Shown: in pieces, positions 18,225-27,097 of the stretch | Layout: every line of letters starts with the position of its first letter | Numbering within the stretch: the stretch's first letter is position 1 | NCBI GenBank assembly: GCA_001512965.1 | Contig: LFRW01000024.1 | Location: 1-64,000 of the forward strand | Direction: 5' to 3' | Length of the DNA: 64,000 bases | From: Methanomicrobia archaeon DTU008 | Lineage (GTDB): Archaea > Thermoplasmatota > Thermoplasmata > Methanomassiliicoccales > Methanomassiliicoccaceae | Notes under the pieces: model-generated | Told to the model about the DNA's origin: nothing | What the model saw: the letters and a program-made list of their open reading frames with translations, nothing else | Databases searched by the model: none | Translations under genes and position numbers: made by a program

Positions 18225-19511
18225 ATGTCCAAACGTAGCTCCAGACGGTTCATGGAGATCACAGCTTCCTGGAGTCCCATGAAGAAGAGCCTATTCCTGG
18301 TGCTCGTTGCGATCATTGTCTATGGAACGGTCATCGCCCTAGACGAGCCGGTGATCTCCAAAGTGTTCGAGAACGGGGTGATGCATTCAGACATCAAGCT
18401 CTATCGGGAACGGACGTCCACGATACTGGAAGGTGGATTGCTCTACACCGACGTGCACACCGAGACACCGCCGCTCATCAACTATCTCCTCATCCCAGCT
18501 CAGCTGTTGGGCGGTGGAGACCATGTATGGGTCTATTCCGCGTACTTCGCGCTATTCGGCCTGCTGAGTGCGCTGCTGATGTACCATGTACTACGAAGAT
18601 ACGATGATCGCCTGGCATTCCTGATGGGCATCATGTTCATCCTCTCTCCGTTCGGATTCATAGAAGCGGGTCTAGGGGAGGACGAAACGATAGTGGCGTT
18701 CACGGTCATCGCTCCGGCATTGCTCATGGTCCTGGAACGGAACCGGCTGGCCTCGCTGGCCATTGGACTTGGCATCTGGACCAAGATGTGGGCCATACTC
18801 CTCGCCCCGGCACATTTCCTGCAGCAGCGCTCTTGGAAGGAACGGTGGATGGTGATCGGAATAATCGCCGGTGTGAACATCCTGGTAGCGGCGCCCTTCC
18901 TGATACTATGCGGCGACGAGTTCACATGGTTCCTGCAGTATTATTTCATCGGAAATCCCGAGAGGAAGGCCGAAGGCTTCAGTGTGTTCCAATTCCTGCA
19001 GAGGGGCGGCTTCGATGTTCCAACGCAGATCTCGCTGGCAATCGTGCTCATCGGTCTCTTGTTCGCCTACCTCTATTCATACAGGAAGAACCTTGGCAAA
19101 TGGGAGTCCATGACCCTCGTGGTAACGGTGTTCTTCATACTTTACCCTAAAATGCACACCGGCTACTATCTCATTCCGTTAGCATTCCTTCTCGCATGGG
19201 CGGTCGAGAACCGAAGGATCGCCGCCAGATGTTTCCTATTGTTCTTGCCGGTCATATTTGCCACGGCGTTCACTCCTACCGTCGCGCCTGGAGGCGGAGG
19301 TACGGCCTTTATCGAGTTCGAAGGCTCGTGGGCCATAGGCCTCGCGCTCTCGCTCGCATCGAGCATCATGCTTCTGGAAACGACATACGTCGCGATGAAG
19401 AGCAAGTCGTTCATAACGAGGGCCATCGAGAAGGATAGTAAACACACGATTACTAGTGGGACTGCCGGACCTTCCAATGTTGAGGGCCCGGGGGTCGATG
19501 GGCTGCTCTGA
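18225..19511 (+). CDS. GT-C-like polytopic glycosyltransferase (paralogue of 19842-21125)
   Basis: A 428-residue protein with roughly ten hydrophobic segments. After the first segment, an extracytoplasmic loop carries DIKLYRERTSTILEGGLLYTDV, with the acidic residues expected of GT-C catalytic loops, then ETPPLINYLLIPAQLLGGG. GLGEDETIVAF and GIWTKMWAILLAPAH are shared with the second copy at 19.8-21.1 kb. The family resembles archaeal membrane mannosyltransferase-like proteins that use polyprenyl-phosphate sugars. It closes the forward glycan operon, 10 bp after the epimerase. Confidence 0.75.
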   Translation: MSKRSSRRFMEITASWSPMKKSLFLVLVAIIVYGTVIALDEPVISKVFENGVMHSDIKLYRERTSTILEGGLLYTDVHTETPPLINYLLIPAQLLGGGDHVWVYSAYFALFGLLSALLMYHVLRRYDDRLAFLMGIMFILSPFGFIEAGLGEDETIVAFTVIAPALLMVLERNRLASLAIGLGIWTKMWAILLAPAHFLQQRSWKERWMVIGIIAGVNILVAAPFLILCGDEFTWFLQYYFIGNPERKAEGFSVFQFLQRGGFDVPTQISLAIVLIGLLFAYLYSYRKNLGKWESMTLVVTVFFILYPKMHTGYYLIPLAFLLAWAVENRRIAARCFLLFLPVIFATAFTPTVAPGGGGTAFIEFEGSWAIGLALSLASSIMLLETTYVAMKSKSFITRAIEKDSKHTITSGTAGPSNVEGPGVDGLL

Positions 19512-19557
19512 GCAGGAGGACTGGGCGTTCGCATTCGATGCACATCGTCGCCGTGGA

Positions 19558-19800
19558 TCAGATGGCGCATTCCCTCGACACCATGAGCGTCACCGTAGCC
19601 CGTATGCCAGATAGCGTCCGGAGCTTCTTGATGATCAGACCTTCAAGACCTTCCAGCGTCTCGGCGGAGAGCTTCACGACGAGATCGTAGACGCCATAAA
19701 CTATGGCGACGCTCTCCACCCCCTGCATCTGGCATAGCTCATCGGCCACGCTGTCCTCCTTCCCGACCTCGCAGCTGACCAGCACGATGGCGGCAGGCAT
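19558..19800 (-). CDS. Stand-alone Lrp/AsnC ligand-binding (RAM) domain protein
   Basis: An 80-residue alpha/beta protein (AAIVLVSCEVGKEDSVADEL, VESVAIVYGVYDLVVKLSA, LRTLSGIRATVTLMV) matching the C-terminal ligand-binding and oligomerisation domain of Lrp/AsnC regulators, with no helix-turn-helix. Such lone RAM proteins sense small molecules, or modulate full-length Lrp proteins by mixed assembly. It lies between the two GT-C paralogues on the minus strand, 41 bp upstream of the downstream GT-C stop. A link to glycan genes is positional only. Confidence 0.85.
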   Translation of the reverse strand: MPAAIVLVSCEVGKEDSVADELCQMQGVESVAIVYGVYDLVVKLSAETLEGLEGLIIKKLRTLSGIRATVTLMVSRECAI

Positions 19801-19841
19801 GATGTATCATTGGAGGTCGGATTAGATAAGGTGAGCGGGGC

Positions 19842-21125
19842 TCATTTCGCATCATGCGCCGCGGTGCCCTTCGACACCGTCGATGGCGACAACTTCAGAA
19901 GCGGTGCGGCTCCGGTCTGGGCGCGGTCAAGGAAGCATTCCTTCCTCAGGGCGATGCGTGTCGCATCGACCAATATGATGAGCCCGATCAGGAGCGAGAC
20001 CAGGGCGATCCATGCGTATGAGGCGGATACGGTTCCGTCGTTGATGGTGAACTCGAGCGCCTGTGCCACCATCAGGGGGACGAACATGCCGAGTATGCGT
20101 AGCAGCACCCTCCGGTCATCGGCCGCCCATACCGTCAGGAAGGCGAACGGGATGACGAAGTAGCTAAGCCTGATCATCGGATAGATGCATAGGAACACAA
20201 CGGTCACGAGCAGGCAGGACCGCCATATGTCCAGGTTGCGCTTCCAGCAATACCAGTATGATCCCAAGAGGGCCGCGATGGTGATGAGGGCGCCGACGTT
20301 CCCCGGGACGATTATGCCCATGATGCTCATCAGGCCCACCGCGGACATGCCCGCCCCGCCGTCATTGCTGCCTAACATGTAGTATGTCGGGAATTGCAGG
20401 AACTCGATGGGACAGATCGCCAGGAAGGGAAGCGCGATGAGGAGCGAGATTAGGGCGGCGAGCCCGATATGGCGGGCGCGACGCTTCCACGTGGGGATCC
20501 GGATAAGCATGGCGGGGAACAGGATGACGGAAAGGAACTTCGTCCAGAACCCTATCGTGACCCCTACCGTCGCCCCCTTGAGATTGTTCCTAAGGAACAG
20601 AAGAGGCGGAACGATGAACAAGAATGCAACGATGGGCTCATCCTGCAGGCCCATGGTGGCATCGATGACCAGGGACGGGCAGAGGAGGATGAGCATGGAC
20701 GATATGAATCCGAGATGTTCGTCCCATGCCCTCAGTATCAGATAGGCGCTCAGGGAGGATAGGAGCGCGAATAGGGAGAACCATATCTCGTAGGCCCACC
20801 ACTCCCCTCCCGCCAGCTGGGGAGGGATGAACAGATAGTTGATGAGCGGAGGGGACTCAACCGGGAACGAGCCGTACGGAACGTCGCGATATATCATGCC
20901 GCCATTGAGAAGCAGCTTGGCCCTCTCTTGGAAAATGGACAGGTCGGATGAGTTGGCGAAGCTCTGGTCTATGAACGGACGGAAGAGCAGACCATCCATC
21001 GCGATGAAGCTGCCGTAGACCGCGACGAAGATCGATAGGATGATGAGGACCCGGCGGCGGGGGGAGAGCGACCTCAGCCTGGCATCCAGGCGCGACCAGC
21101 GACCGCCTTCTCCCTGAGCCTCCAT
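19842..21125 (-). CDS. GT-C-like polytopic glycosyltransferase (second paralogue)
   Basis: About 427 residues and ten hydrophobic segments; clearly homologous to 18225-19511. Shared blocks are SDLSIFQERAKLLLNGGMIY with the acidic loop, ESPPLINYLFIPPQLAGG, GLQDEPIVAFLFIV and GFWTKFLSVILFPA. The ORF track starts at 21182, but the ATG at 21125 has GGAGG five bases upstream and gives almost the same length as the paralogue. The two copies are convergent, separated by the RAM-domain gene, which points to an old inverted duplication or independent recruitment into one glycan locus. Confidence 0.75.
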   Translation of the reverse strand: MEAQGEGGRWSRLDARLRSLSPRRRVLIILSIFVAVYGSFIAMDGLLFRPFIDQSFANSSDLSIFQERAKLLLNGGMIYRDVPYGSFPVESPPLINYLFIPPQLAGGEWWAYEIWFSLFALLSSLSAYLILRAWDEHLGFISSMLILLCPSLVIDATMGLQDEPIVAFLFIVPPLLFLRNNLKGATVGVTIGFWTKFLSVILFPAMLIRIPTWKRRARHIGLAALISLLIALPFLAICPIEFLQFPTYYMLGSNDGGAGMSAVGLMSIMGIIVPGNVGALITIAALLGSYWYCWKRNLDIWRSCLLVTVVFLCIYPMIRLSYFVIPFAFLTVWAADDRRVLLRILGMFVPLMVAQALEFTINDGTVSASYAWIALVSLLIGLIILVDATRIALRKECFLDRAQTGAAPLLKLSPSTVSKGTAAHDAK

Positions 21126-21206
21126 ACTCGCCTCCACGCCGCCATCCCTGCCTCGCGTGCCGATACGGCCATATGGAGGCATTGATTTATCGTTTTCTCC
21201 CCCTGT

Positions 21207-21560
21207 TTATTTCAACATTACCTCCCTGACGGTCAGTCCTGCCTCTTCCATGGAAGAGAGCTGTATGTCGGGGTGAGCGAACATGGCCAGATGCTCGTCC
21301 ATCGAGCTCAGGACGACCTCTGGCACGATTACGATGACCTCAACGCCCTGGTCTATGAGGTCGTTGTAATCCTGAACGGCATCGCGGTTCTTCCATGAAC
21401 GCTCCGTCTCCAGGAACTCGCATCTGACCAGGTTTCCGGAATTGTCATGATATTGGATGACGCACCAGTCATCCATCATCTCTGGACTTGCCACAAGCTC
21501 GCTCTCATCCTCCATGATGCTTGCGATCCTTTCCTCTAGAGCATGTTGCAGGTCTATCAT
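21207..21560 (-). CDS. Hypothetical acidic protein
   Basis: A 117-residue protein, strongly acidic, alternating predicted helices and strands (DDWCVIQYHDNSGNLVRCEFLE, VEVIVIVPEVVLSS). No membrane segments or known motif. A TATA-like ttatatgg on the minus strand lies ~25 nt before the ATG, giving a leaderless mRNA. It is divergent from the RusA-like gene. The fold looks like a small alpha/beta domain; I cannot assign a function. Confidence 0.6.
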   Translation of the reverse strand: MIDLQHALEERIASIMEDESELVASPEMMDDWCVIQYHDNSGNLVRCEFLETERSWKNRDAVQDYNDLIDQGVEVIVIVPEVVLSSMDEHLAMFAHPDIQLSSMEEAGLTVREVMLK

Positions 21561-21704
21561 GGGGCGTCAGGTGTTGAGCATTCCATATAACAATATTTCG
21601 CTTGATAACACTACTGCGCTCGCAAATTTCGGGTGCAGTTTCGGCCTGGCCGGGGACGTACTTTTATAGTGGTCAACGACAATGGGGCGCCGTCCGCCTA
21701 GCGG

Positions 21705-22256
21705 ATGATGAGGATGGGAATGATCGGGATCGAATATGGCGAACCTCAAGAGACGATATCGTTCATCGTGCTGGGAGAACCATCTCCGGAGGGCAGCACC
21801 CGCGCTTTCTACATCCCCAAGCTGAAAAGGACCGTCACGACGCATCAGAACCAGTCACAGCTCGATGCATGGAGGAACAGGGTGGCCACCGAGGCACAGA
21901 ACGTTCTCCTTGGTCGGGAGTGGACCTCCGACAGGGCCTCGGCATACACGGTGGATGTGGACTTCGTGCTTCCACGGCCTCCTTCCGTGCCTGAGCACCG
22001 GCGCCTCCGCCCTACCGTTAAGCCGGACATAGACAAGTTGATCAGGGCCGTCAACGACGCCCTCACGGGGATCCTGTTCCCGGACGATTGTCAGGTCGTC
22101 TCGATCCGGGTGACGAAGGGCTATGAGGGAGAACAGCGCCCTGGCGCTTATATCAGGGTATGTCGGTACGTCAACGTGCGCGAGAAGGCCAGAAGAAAGG
22201 CGAGAAAGAAGGTGGCCGAGGAGGAGGACATCCCCTTCGACCCCAGGGACGATTGA
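21705..22256 (+). CDS. RusA-family Holliday-junction resolvase-like nuclease
   Basis: Up to 183 residues. The core KPDIDKLIRAVNDALTGILF followed by DDCQVVSI is the RusA signature: the DxDK-type acidic residues bind Mg2+ and cut four-way junctions. SFIVLGEPSPEGSTRAFYIP is the usual N-terminal strand, and a basic tail (REKARRKARKKVAEEE) could contact DNA. RusA is best known from phages and prophages, yet no phage genes flank it here. A TATA-like cttttatag lies ~40 nt upstream. Three closely spaced ATGs (21705, 21708, 21714) leave the exact start open. Confidence 0.85.
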   Translation: MMRMGMIGIEYGEPQETISFIVLGEPSPEGSTRAFYIPKLKRTVTTHQNQSQLDAWRNRVATEAQNVLLGREWTSDRASAYTVDVDFVLPRPPSVPEHRRLRPTVKPDIDKLIRAVNDALTGILFPDDCQVVSIRVTKGYEGEQRPGAYIRVCRYVNVREKARRKARKKVAEEEDIPFDPRDD

Positions 22257-22258
22257 GA

Positions 22259-22705
22259 TCACCCCCTGGTCGTAAGCCTTTGTCTGATGTACGCACCTAT
22301 GAGAAGCGAGGCGGGATACAACACCTCCTCCTCCATCTGAGCATGCAGCAGCAACATGTCGGCGAACCTGACATGATCGCCCTTTCCCGCCGATTCCGCC
22401 GCGGCTCGCAGCGATTCTAGAGCGATGGCGATCTGTACATGTTCTTCCAGCATTATCGGCAACTCTTCCTTCAGGCGCTCGCTCAACTCCACTACCCTCT
22501 CCGGGTTCTCCACCCTCCCCTCCCCGGACAACGTCAGGCACCCGAGCTGCGGAAGTGCCAGCTCCTCTTCCTTGTGGAAATGGGGCATCAGCTTCTCCGA
22601 TACCGCCTTGGCCGCCTCGCCAACCTCTCCGGGCTCCGCCATCGCTCTCTCAAGCATGGACAGCAGTTCTTCATGCTCCTTCCGCAATGAACTCGGTACC
22701 TCCAT
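22259..22705 (-). CDS. Hemerythrin-like protein (copy 2 of 3)
   Basis: A 148-residue four-helix protein. Candidate diiron ligands are in RKEHEEL, LMPHFHKEEELALPQL, LEEHVQIA and LLLHAQMEEEVLYPAS, the last with the HxxxE and YP features of hemerythrin-like domains. It probably senses or handles O2, NO or iron. It is convergent with the RusA-like gene (2 bp between stops) and lies downstream of aspS on the same strand after an 81-bp gap. It is only distantly similar to the other two copies in the window. Confidence 0.8.
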   Translation of the reverse strand: MEVPSSLRKEHEELLSMLERAMAEPGEVGEAAKAVSEKLMPHFHKEEELALPQLGCLTLSGEGRVENPERVVELSERLKEELPIMLEEHVQIAIALESLRAAAESAGKGDHVRFADMLLLHAQMEEEVLYPASLLIGAYIRQRLTTRG

Positions 22706-22786
22706 GGAATCTCCTCATGGAGCTATTGGACCAGGAAGATGATAATAGATGGGCCGTTACGGGACGAAAATGGAATGTAAGGGGTT

Positions 22787-24103
22787 TCAGGGGATCAGCC
22801 TGATGCGGTCCCGCGGGAAGAGGATGGCCTCTCGTATGTTCGGAAGGTCCAACATCTTCTGGATGAAACGCTCGACCCCGAGTCCCCATCCACCGTGAGG
22901 CGGCATGCCGAACTTGAACGCTTCAAGATAGAAGGTGAAGGAGTCTGGGTCAAGCCCCTTCTTCTCCATCCTTGCGACCAGACGGTCGTATCTGTGCTCC
23001 CTCTGTCCGCCCGAGGATATCTCCTGTCCCTTATAGTCGAGGTCGAAGGAATATGAATACGGGGTGCCGTCCTTCTCCATGATGTAGAAGGGCTTCGCCT
23101 CTTCTGGATACTCCTCTATCCAGTACATGTCGTTTCCCTGCCTGGACATGATCTCGCCGAGCAGCTTCTCGCCCTCGGTCCCAAGGTCATCCCCCAGTGC
23201 GATCTTCATGCCCTCGGCCTTCACCATCTCGACCGCTTCCTCGTAAGGGATGATCGGGTATGGCGCCTTCGGCAGTTCGACATCTGCTCCCAGAACCTTC
23301 AATTGGTGATCGCATTGCTCGATCACTCCCTTGATGACCGATTGAGTGCAGCCCTCTATCATCTTCTGGACGTCCCTCTGCGATTCGATGAACGCCATCT
23401 CGCCATCGAAGGATATGAACTCCGATACATGCCGGACGGTGTCCGACGGTTCGGCACGGAACGCTGGTCCGATCTCGAAGACACGGTCCATGCCTGTGGA
23501 CATCAGCATCTGCTTGTACAATTGTGGGGACTGCGCGAGATAGGCGCACTTGTCGAAATAGCGAAGCTCGAAGAGAGTGGCCCCTCCCTCCGCACCGGAC
23601 GCCACCAGCTTGGGCGTGAAGACCTCCACGAAGCCATTGTCGACCAGATACATGTCGATGAGATTGAGGACGGTCGACTTTATCTCGAACACCGCCCGGA
23701 GCTCCGGTTTGCGAAGGTCCATGAAGCGGTGGTTGAACCGGGTGTCCGGCTCCACGTTCACCTTGTCGATGACGCCCATGGGCAGCGGCGCGGCCGCGGC
23801 AGAGATCACCTCCATGCGGGTCGGCAGCACCTCCACCCCGCTTTTTGCCTGGGCGGATGCCTTGGCGGTGCCGATCACTCGTACGACCGATTCACGGGGG
23901 AGCGAGGCCATTACCTCCATTATCTCCGGCGCCGTCTTCTTCCTTGGAGCTGTGATCTGAATAATCCCGTATCGGTCGCGAAGCTGTAGAAATGATATGC
24001 CTCCCAGGTTCCTCACGTCCTGGGCCCAGCCCTGGACCACCACCTCGGCATCGGCATCGGCGGGGGTGAGGGTCTTTGAGGTCCGGATTGCTACCTCGCT
24101 CAT
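22787..24103 (-). CDS. aspS: Aspartyl-tRNA synthetase (archaeal type)
   Basis: Class IIb synthetase, 438 residues, charging tRNA-Asp and in many archaea also tRNA-Asn. The N-terminal OB-fold (VVVQGWAQDVRNLGGISFLQLRD) binds the anticodon. The catalytic core has motif 1 around FNHRFMDLRKPELRAVF, motif 2 FEIGPAFRAEPSDTVRHVSEF and motif 3 GWGLGVERFIQ. It lacks the large insertion of bacterial AspRS, as expected for the archaeal/eukaryal form. Whether it is discriminating cannot be decided here. Confidence 0.95.
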   Translation of the reverse strand: MSEVAIRTSKTLTPADADAEVVVQGWAQDVRNLGGISFLQLRDRYGIIQITAPRKKTAPEIMEVMASLPRESVVRVIGTAKASAQAKSGVEVLPTRMEVISAAAAPLPMGVIDKVNVEPDTRFNHRFMDLRKPELRAVFEIKSTVLNLIDMYLVDNGFVEVFTPKLVASGAEGGATLFELRYFDKCAYLAQSPQLYKQMLMSTGMDRVFEIGPAFRAEPSDTVRHVSEFISFDGEMAFIESQRDVQKMIEGCTQSVIKGVIEQCDHQLKVLGADVELPKAPYPIIPYEEAVEMVKAEGMKIALGDDLGTEGEKLLGEIMSRQGNDMYWIEEYPEEAKPFYIMEKDGTPYSYSFDLDYKGQEISSGGQREHRYDRLVARMEKKGLDPDSFTFYLEAFKFGMPPHGGWGLGVERFIQKMLDLPNIREAILFPRDRIRLIP

Positions 24104-24456
24104 CTGAACACCGGGGCTGGGATGGCTGGTAGGGTATTTAATTTAGGCGAGCGGCGCGGCCGCCACCGATCGTTGTGAAACGCTCATAGAGGAACGTCCT
24201 ATCTTTGCATGAACGGCATCGTGACGGCACCTCTCAGGTATGGACATGATATGGCGACATGCCCGATCCGTCGATGTCCTCGGGGAGCGGATGGATCGGA
24301 AGGGCGAGAGCATTTGTCAGCGACGGCGGCGATGTGGCGGATGTCCATGGTCCCTGGCTCGCATCATGCCAGGCCAGCATGTCGATCCAGCTCCGGAGGC
24401 CTTCCTTTACCGATGTCGAAAAGGATATTATATCGTCCCTTGCAATGAGCACTTTC
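24104..24456. other. Intergenic region upstream of ferredoxin
   Basis: ORFs on both strands are short and without recognisable features, and I see no gene. The right end holds aaaaggatattatatcg, a TATA-like element (about 24419-24433) roughly 25-30 nt before the ferredoxin ATG at 24457. Confidence 0.45.
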
Positions 24457-24684
24457 ATGGTCAAGATCGAGATCGACCGCGAAGGCTGCATACAGTGCGG
24501 CGTGTGCTACAACGATGAGTGCCCGGAGATATTCGGCGAGAGTGACGACGGCACATCGGAGATAGTCGAGCAGTATCGCGTGGGCGGTGACCTTGCAAAG
24601 GGCGAGGCTCCCGACAGCATGTCCGACTGCGCCAACAGGGCGGCCGATGCCTGTCCGGTAACGGTCATCACGGTCATCACCTGA
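24457..24684 (+). CDS. Small [4Fe-4S] ferredoxin
   Basis: A 75-residue electron carrier. The cluster motif is CIQCGVCYNDECP near residue 10, with a late CP in AADACPVTVITV, consistent with one [4Fe-4S] cluster; the fifth cysteine could form a disulfide or be an alternative ligand. The track begins at 24259, but the extra N-terminal residues are not ferredoxin-like, and the TATA-like box at ~24428 places the transcript start at or next to the ATGs at 24445 or 24457. I prefer 24457 (MVKIEIDREGC), the normal N terminus of this family. Confidence 0.85.
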   Translation: MVKIEIDREGCIQCGVCYNDECPEIFGESDDGTSEIVEQYRVGGDLAKGEAPDSMSDCANRAADACPVTVITVIT

Positions 24685-25028
24685 GGCCGCGGGTCCCTAG
24701 GCTGTCCGATGCAGCGATCGCGCGCTCCTCGACCGATGGGGAGCGCACAGGTCCTCTTACGCATCCTCGCCACCCTGACCTGGTAGGCCGCCCCGCGCGC
24801 TCCCGAGGTCACCTTGGGACGAGAGGATGTGGGGAAGGACACCTGATGGCAGGCCGGAACCTCATGCGAACCGTTGCCACGAAGATGAACGTCTCGACCA
24901 AATCCATTATATCCTAGATCGCGTCATTGGCCTTCGCGACAGCTATAAAGGCCAATACTGGCCATGCATGTTGCTAACTATTTATATGCCAAGCATTATT
25001 TCCACAATATAGTTCAGGGGAAAATGGA
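24685..25028. other. Intergenic region with promoter of the FBP aldolase/phosphatase operon
   Basis: No gene is supported in the GC-rich left part. Near the right end ctaactatttatatgcc (about 24974-24990) is a TATA-like element, followed by a longer leader and aggggaaa, a ribosome site 8 nt before the ATG at 25029. Confidence 0.5.
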
Positions 25029-26171
25029 ATGTCTGACAGGGTTACTGTTTCGGTTATAAAGGCAGATGTTGGATCGGTCGGCGGACACGCAAGACCCCAT
25101 CCGCTCATGATGAGAAAATGCGAGGAGCGCCTCGCCGACGGCCTATCTGCCGGTATAATCAACGACTATTACGTCACTCGAGTTGGCGACGACATCAACC
25201 TCATTCTGACCCATAACCGCGGAGAGAACAACAAGGATGTCCACGGCCTTGCATGGGAATCGTTCATGGAAGCGACCAAGGTCGCAAAGTCCATGAAGCT
25301 CTATGCAGCCGGGCAGGACCTCTTGACCGATGCCTTCTCAGGTAACGTCCGCGGAGCCGGCCCAGGGGCGGCCGAGATGGAGTTCAAGGAGCGCGGCGCG
25401 GAACCCATGGTCTTCTTCATGGCCGACAAGACCGAGCCATCCTCCTATTCCCTGCCTTTGTGCAGGACGTTCATGGACCCGTTCACAACGACAGGTCTGG
25501 TCATCGACCCTCGCGCCCATGAGGGCTTCAAGTTCGAGATAGTGGATGTGTGCGACTCCAAGAAGGTCGTCATGTCCACTCCCGAGGAAACGTATGACAT
25601 CCTGACCCTTTTGGGCGACACCACCCGCTATGCCATCAAGCGCATCTGGAGCAAGAGCGACGATATCGGCATCGCGGCCGTCGTGTCGACGGAGAAGCTG
25701 AACATCACCGCGGGCAAGTACGTGGGCAAGGACGACCCCGTATGCGTATGCCGGTGCCAGAGCGGCCTACCTGCCGTCGGCGAGGTGCTCCAGCCATACA
25801 TGTTCCCGTCCCTCGTGGCAGGCTGGATGCGCGGCTCCCACTATGGTGGATGGTATCCTTGTTCGGTCGAGGAGTCCGATCCCGTGTTCTTCGACGGTCC
25901 GCCCCGCATCGTAGCGCTGGGCATGATGGTCTCCAACGGCAAGCTGCAAGGCCTGGAGGACCCCGACTCCAAGCCTGGCGAGCACATCCCGGTGGACTAC
26001 TTCAAGGGAAGCTGCTGGGACGAGGCCCGCAGGGGAGCGGTCAAGGCATCCATCTACATGCGCCGGCATGGCCCGTTCATGCCCGCCGTGCTCGGTCCGG
26101 AGGAGATGGAGTACACAACCCGGCCGGCCGTTCTCAAGAAGCTAAAAGAGAGGATGGAGAAACTTGACTGA
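25029..26171 (+). CDS. Bifunctional fructose-1,6-bisphosphate aldolase/phosphatase
   Basis: Archaeal class V FBPase (FBPA/P), 380 residues: condenses triose phosphates to FBP and dephosphorylates it, committing carbon to gluconeogenesis. The N terminus (VTVSVIKADVGSVGGHARPHP) and NIAAGKY-like ITAGKYVGKDDPV, GWMRGSHYGGWYPC and RGAVKASIYMRRHGPFMPA are conserved blocks of the family, including the Lys/Tyr region of the aldolase site. The start is ATG 25029 with a good ribosome site. It overlaps tpiA by 8 bp, so product and substrate enzymes are made together. Confidence 0.95.
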   Translation: MSDRVTVSVIKADVGSVGGHARPHPLMMRKCEERLADGLSAGIINDYYVTRVGDDINLILTHNRGENNKDVHGLAWESFMEATKVAKSMKLYAAGQDLLTDAFSGNVRGAGPGAAEMEFKERGAEPMVFFMADKTEPSSYSLPLCRTFMDPFTTTGLVIDPRAHEGFKFEIVDVCDSKKVVMSTPEETYDILTLLGDTTRYAIKRIWSKSDDIGIAAVVSTEKLNITAGKYVGKDDPVCVCRCQSGLPAVGEVLQPYMFPSLVAGWMRGSHYGGWYPCSVEESDPVFFDGPPRIVALGMMVSNGKLQGLEDPDSKPGEHIPVDYFKGSCWDEARRGAVKASIYMRRHGPFMPAVLGPEEMEYTTRPAVLKKLKERMEKLD

Positions 26172-26841
26172 TCTCCGCACTCCTGCGGTCATCATAAACT
26201 TCAAGGCCTACTCCGAGGTGGAGGGCGACAAAGCCCTTCGTCTCGCCCAGGCGTGCCAGGACGTCGCGGGAAGGACCGGCGTGAGCATCGTCGTCTGCCC
26301 GCCGGCCACCTCCATCGCGCAGATAGCCGGTTCGGTCGACATACCAGTGTTCGCGCAGCATGTCGACCCTTTCAAACCGGGTGCCGCCACAGGTCGATTG
26401 ACCGCGCAGCTGATCCGGGGAGCGGGAGCCACGGGGACCCTGGTAAACCACTCGGAGCGTCGGCTGAAGCTCGCCGACATAGGGGCGGCCGTTGACATGT
26501 GCCGCGCCAACCAGCTTGTGACGGTGGTCTGCACGGACACCTCTGCCACCTCCGCCGCCGCGGCATCGTTGAAGCCCGATCTCATAGCCGTGGAGCCGCC
26601 AGAGCTCATCGGCGGAGATGTATCGGTGACGGATGCCCAGCCCGAGGTGATCGAGAGGACCGTTGCCGCTGTCAAGCGCGTCGACGATGGCATAAAGGTG
26701 CTATGCGGTGCGGGGATCAAGACGGGACGGGACGTCAAGAGGGCTATCGAGCTGGGTGCCGCCGGGGTGCTCCTCGCCTCTGGCGTCGTGAAGGCCTCCG
26801 ACCCCGCCTCCGTGCTCGAAGACCTGGTACAATTCCTTTGA
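26164..26841 (+). CDS. tpiA: Triosephosphate isomerase (archaeal type)
   Basis: Interconverts dihydroxyacetone phosphate and glyceraldehyde-3-phosphate. 225 residues, the short archaeal form. Catalytic landmarks: INFKAYSE (active-site Lys), LVNHSERR (catalytic His) and IAVEPPELIGG (catalytic Glu and loop 6); GAGIKTGRDV forms the phosphate-binding region. The TTG start lies inside the end of the FBP aldolase/phosphatase gene (8-bp overlap), giving a gluconeogenic operon. Confidence 0.95.
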   Translation: MTDLRTPAVIINFKAYSEVEGDKALRLAQACQDVAGRTGVSIVVCPPATSIAQIAGSVDIPVFAQHVDPFKPGAATGRLTAQLIRGAGATGTLVNHSERRLKLADIGAAVDMCRANQLVTVVCTDTSATSAAAASLKPDLIAVEPPELIGGDVSVTDAQPEVIERTVAAVKRVDDGIKVLCGAGIKTGRDVKRAIELGAAGVLLASGVVKASDPASVLEDLVQFL

Positions 26842-27097
26842 CCGCACCCAGGCAAACCTTCTTCCTGCCGAGGCCACATGGTCTTGGCAACCTTGTTCTT
26901 TCATTCGACTTCACGACGGCCGTCAGGTAGGACGCCATGGTAATGATCGAGACCAGCTGCTTAGCCCCTTCATTACCAAACGATGTCGATGACCGTTCAA
27001 GCGCCAAGGCCAAATCAGGACGTTGTGAGGACCTATGCGCCGATCGTCGATCGCTTTATTGCCTGATAGAAAAGAGTTATGCTAAAGCGGATCAATA

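Noticed and set aside
24259-24456. Long N-terminal extension of the ferredoxin ORF.
   Set aside because: Not ferredoxin-like and spans the TATA-like box; a start at 24457 (or 24445) is consistent with the family.
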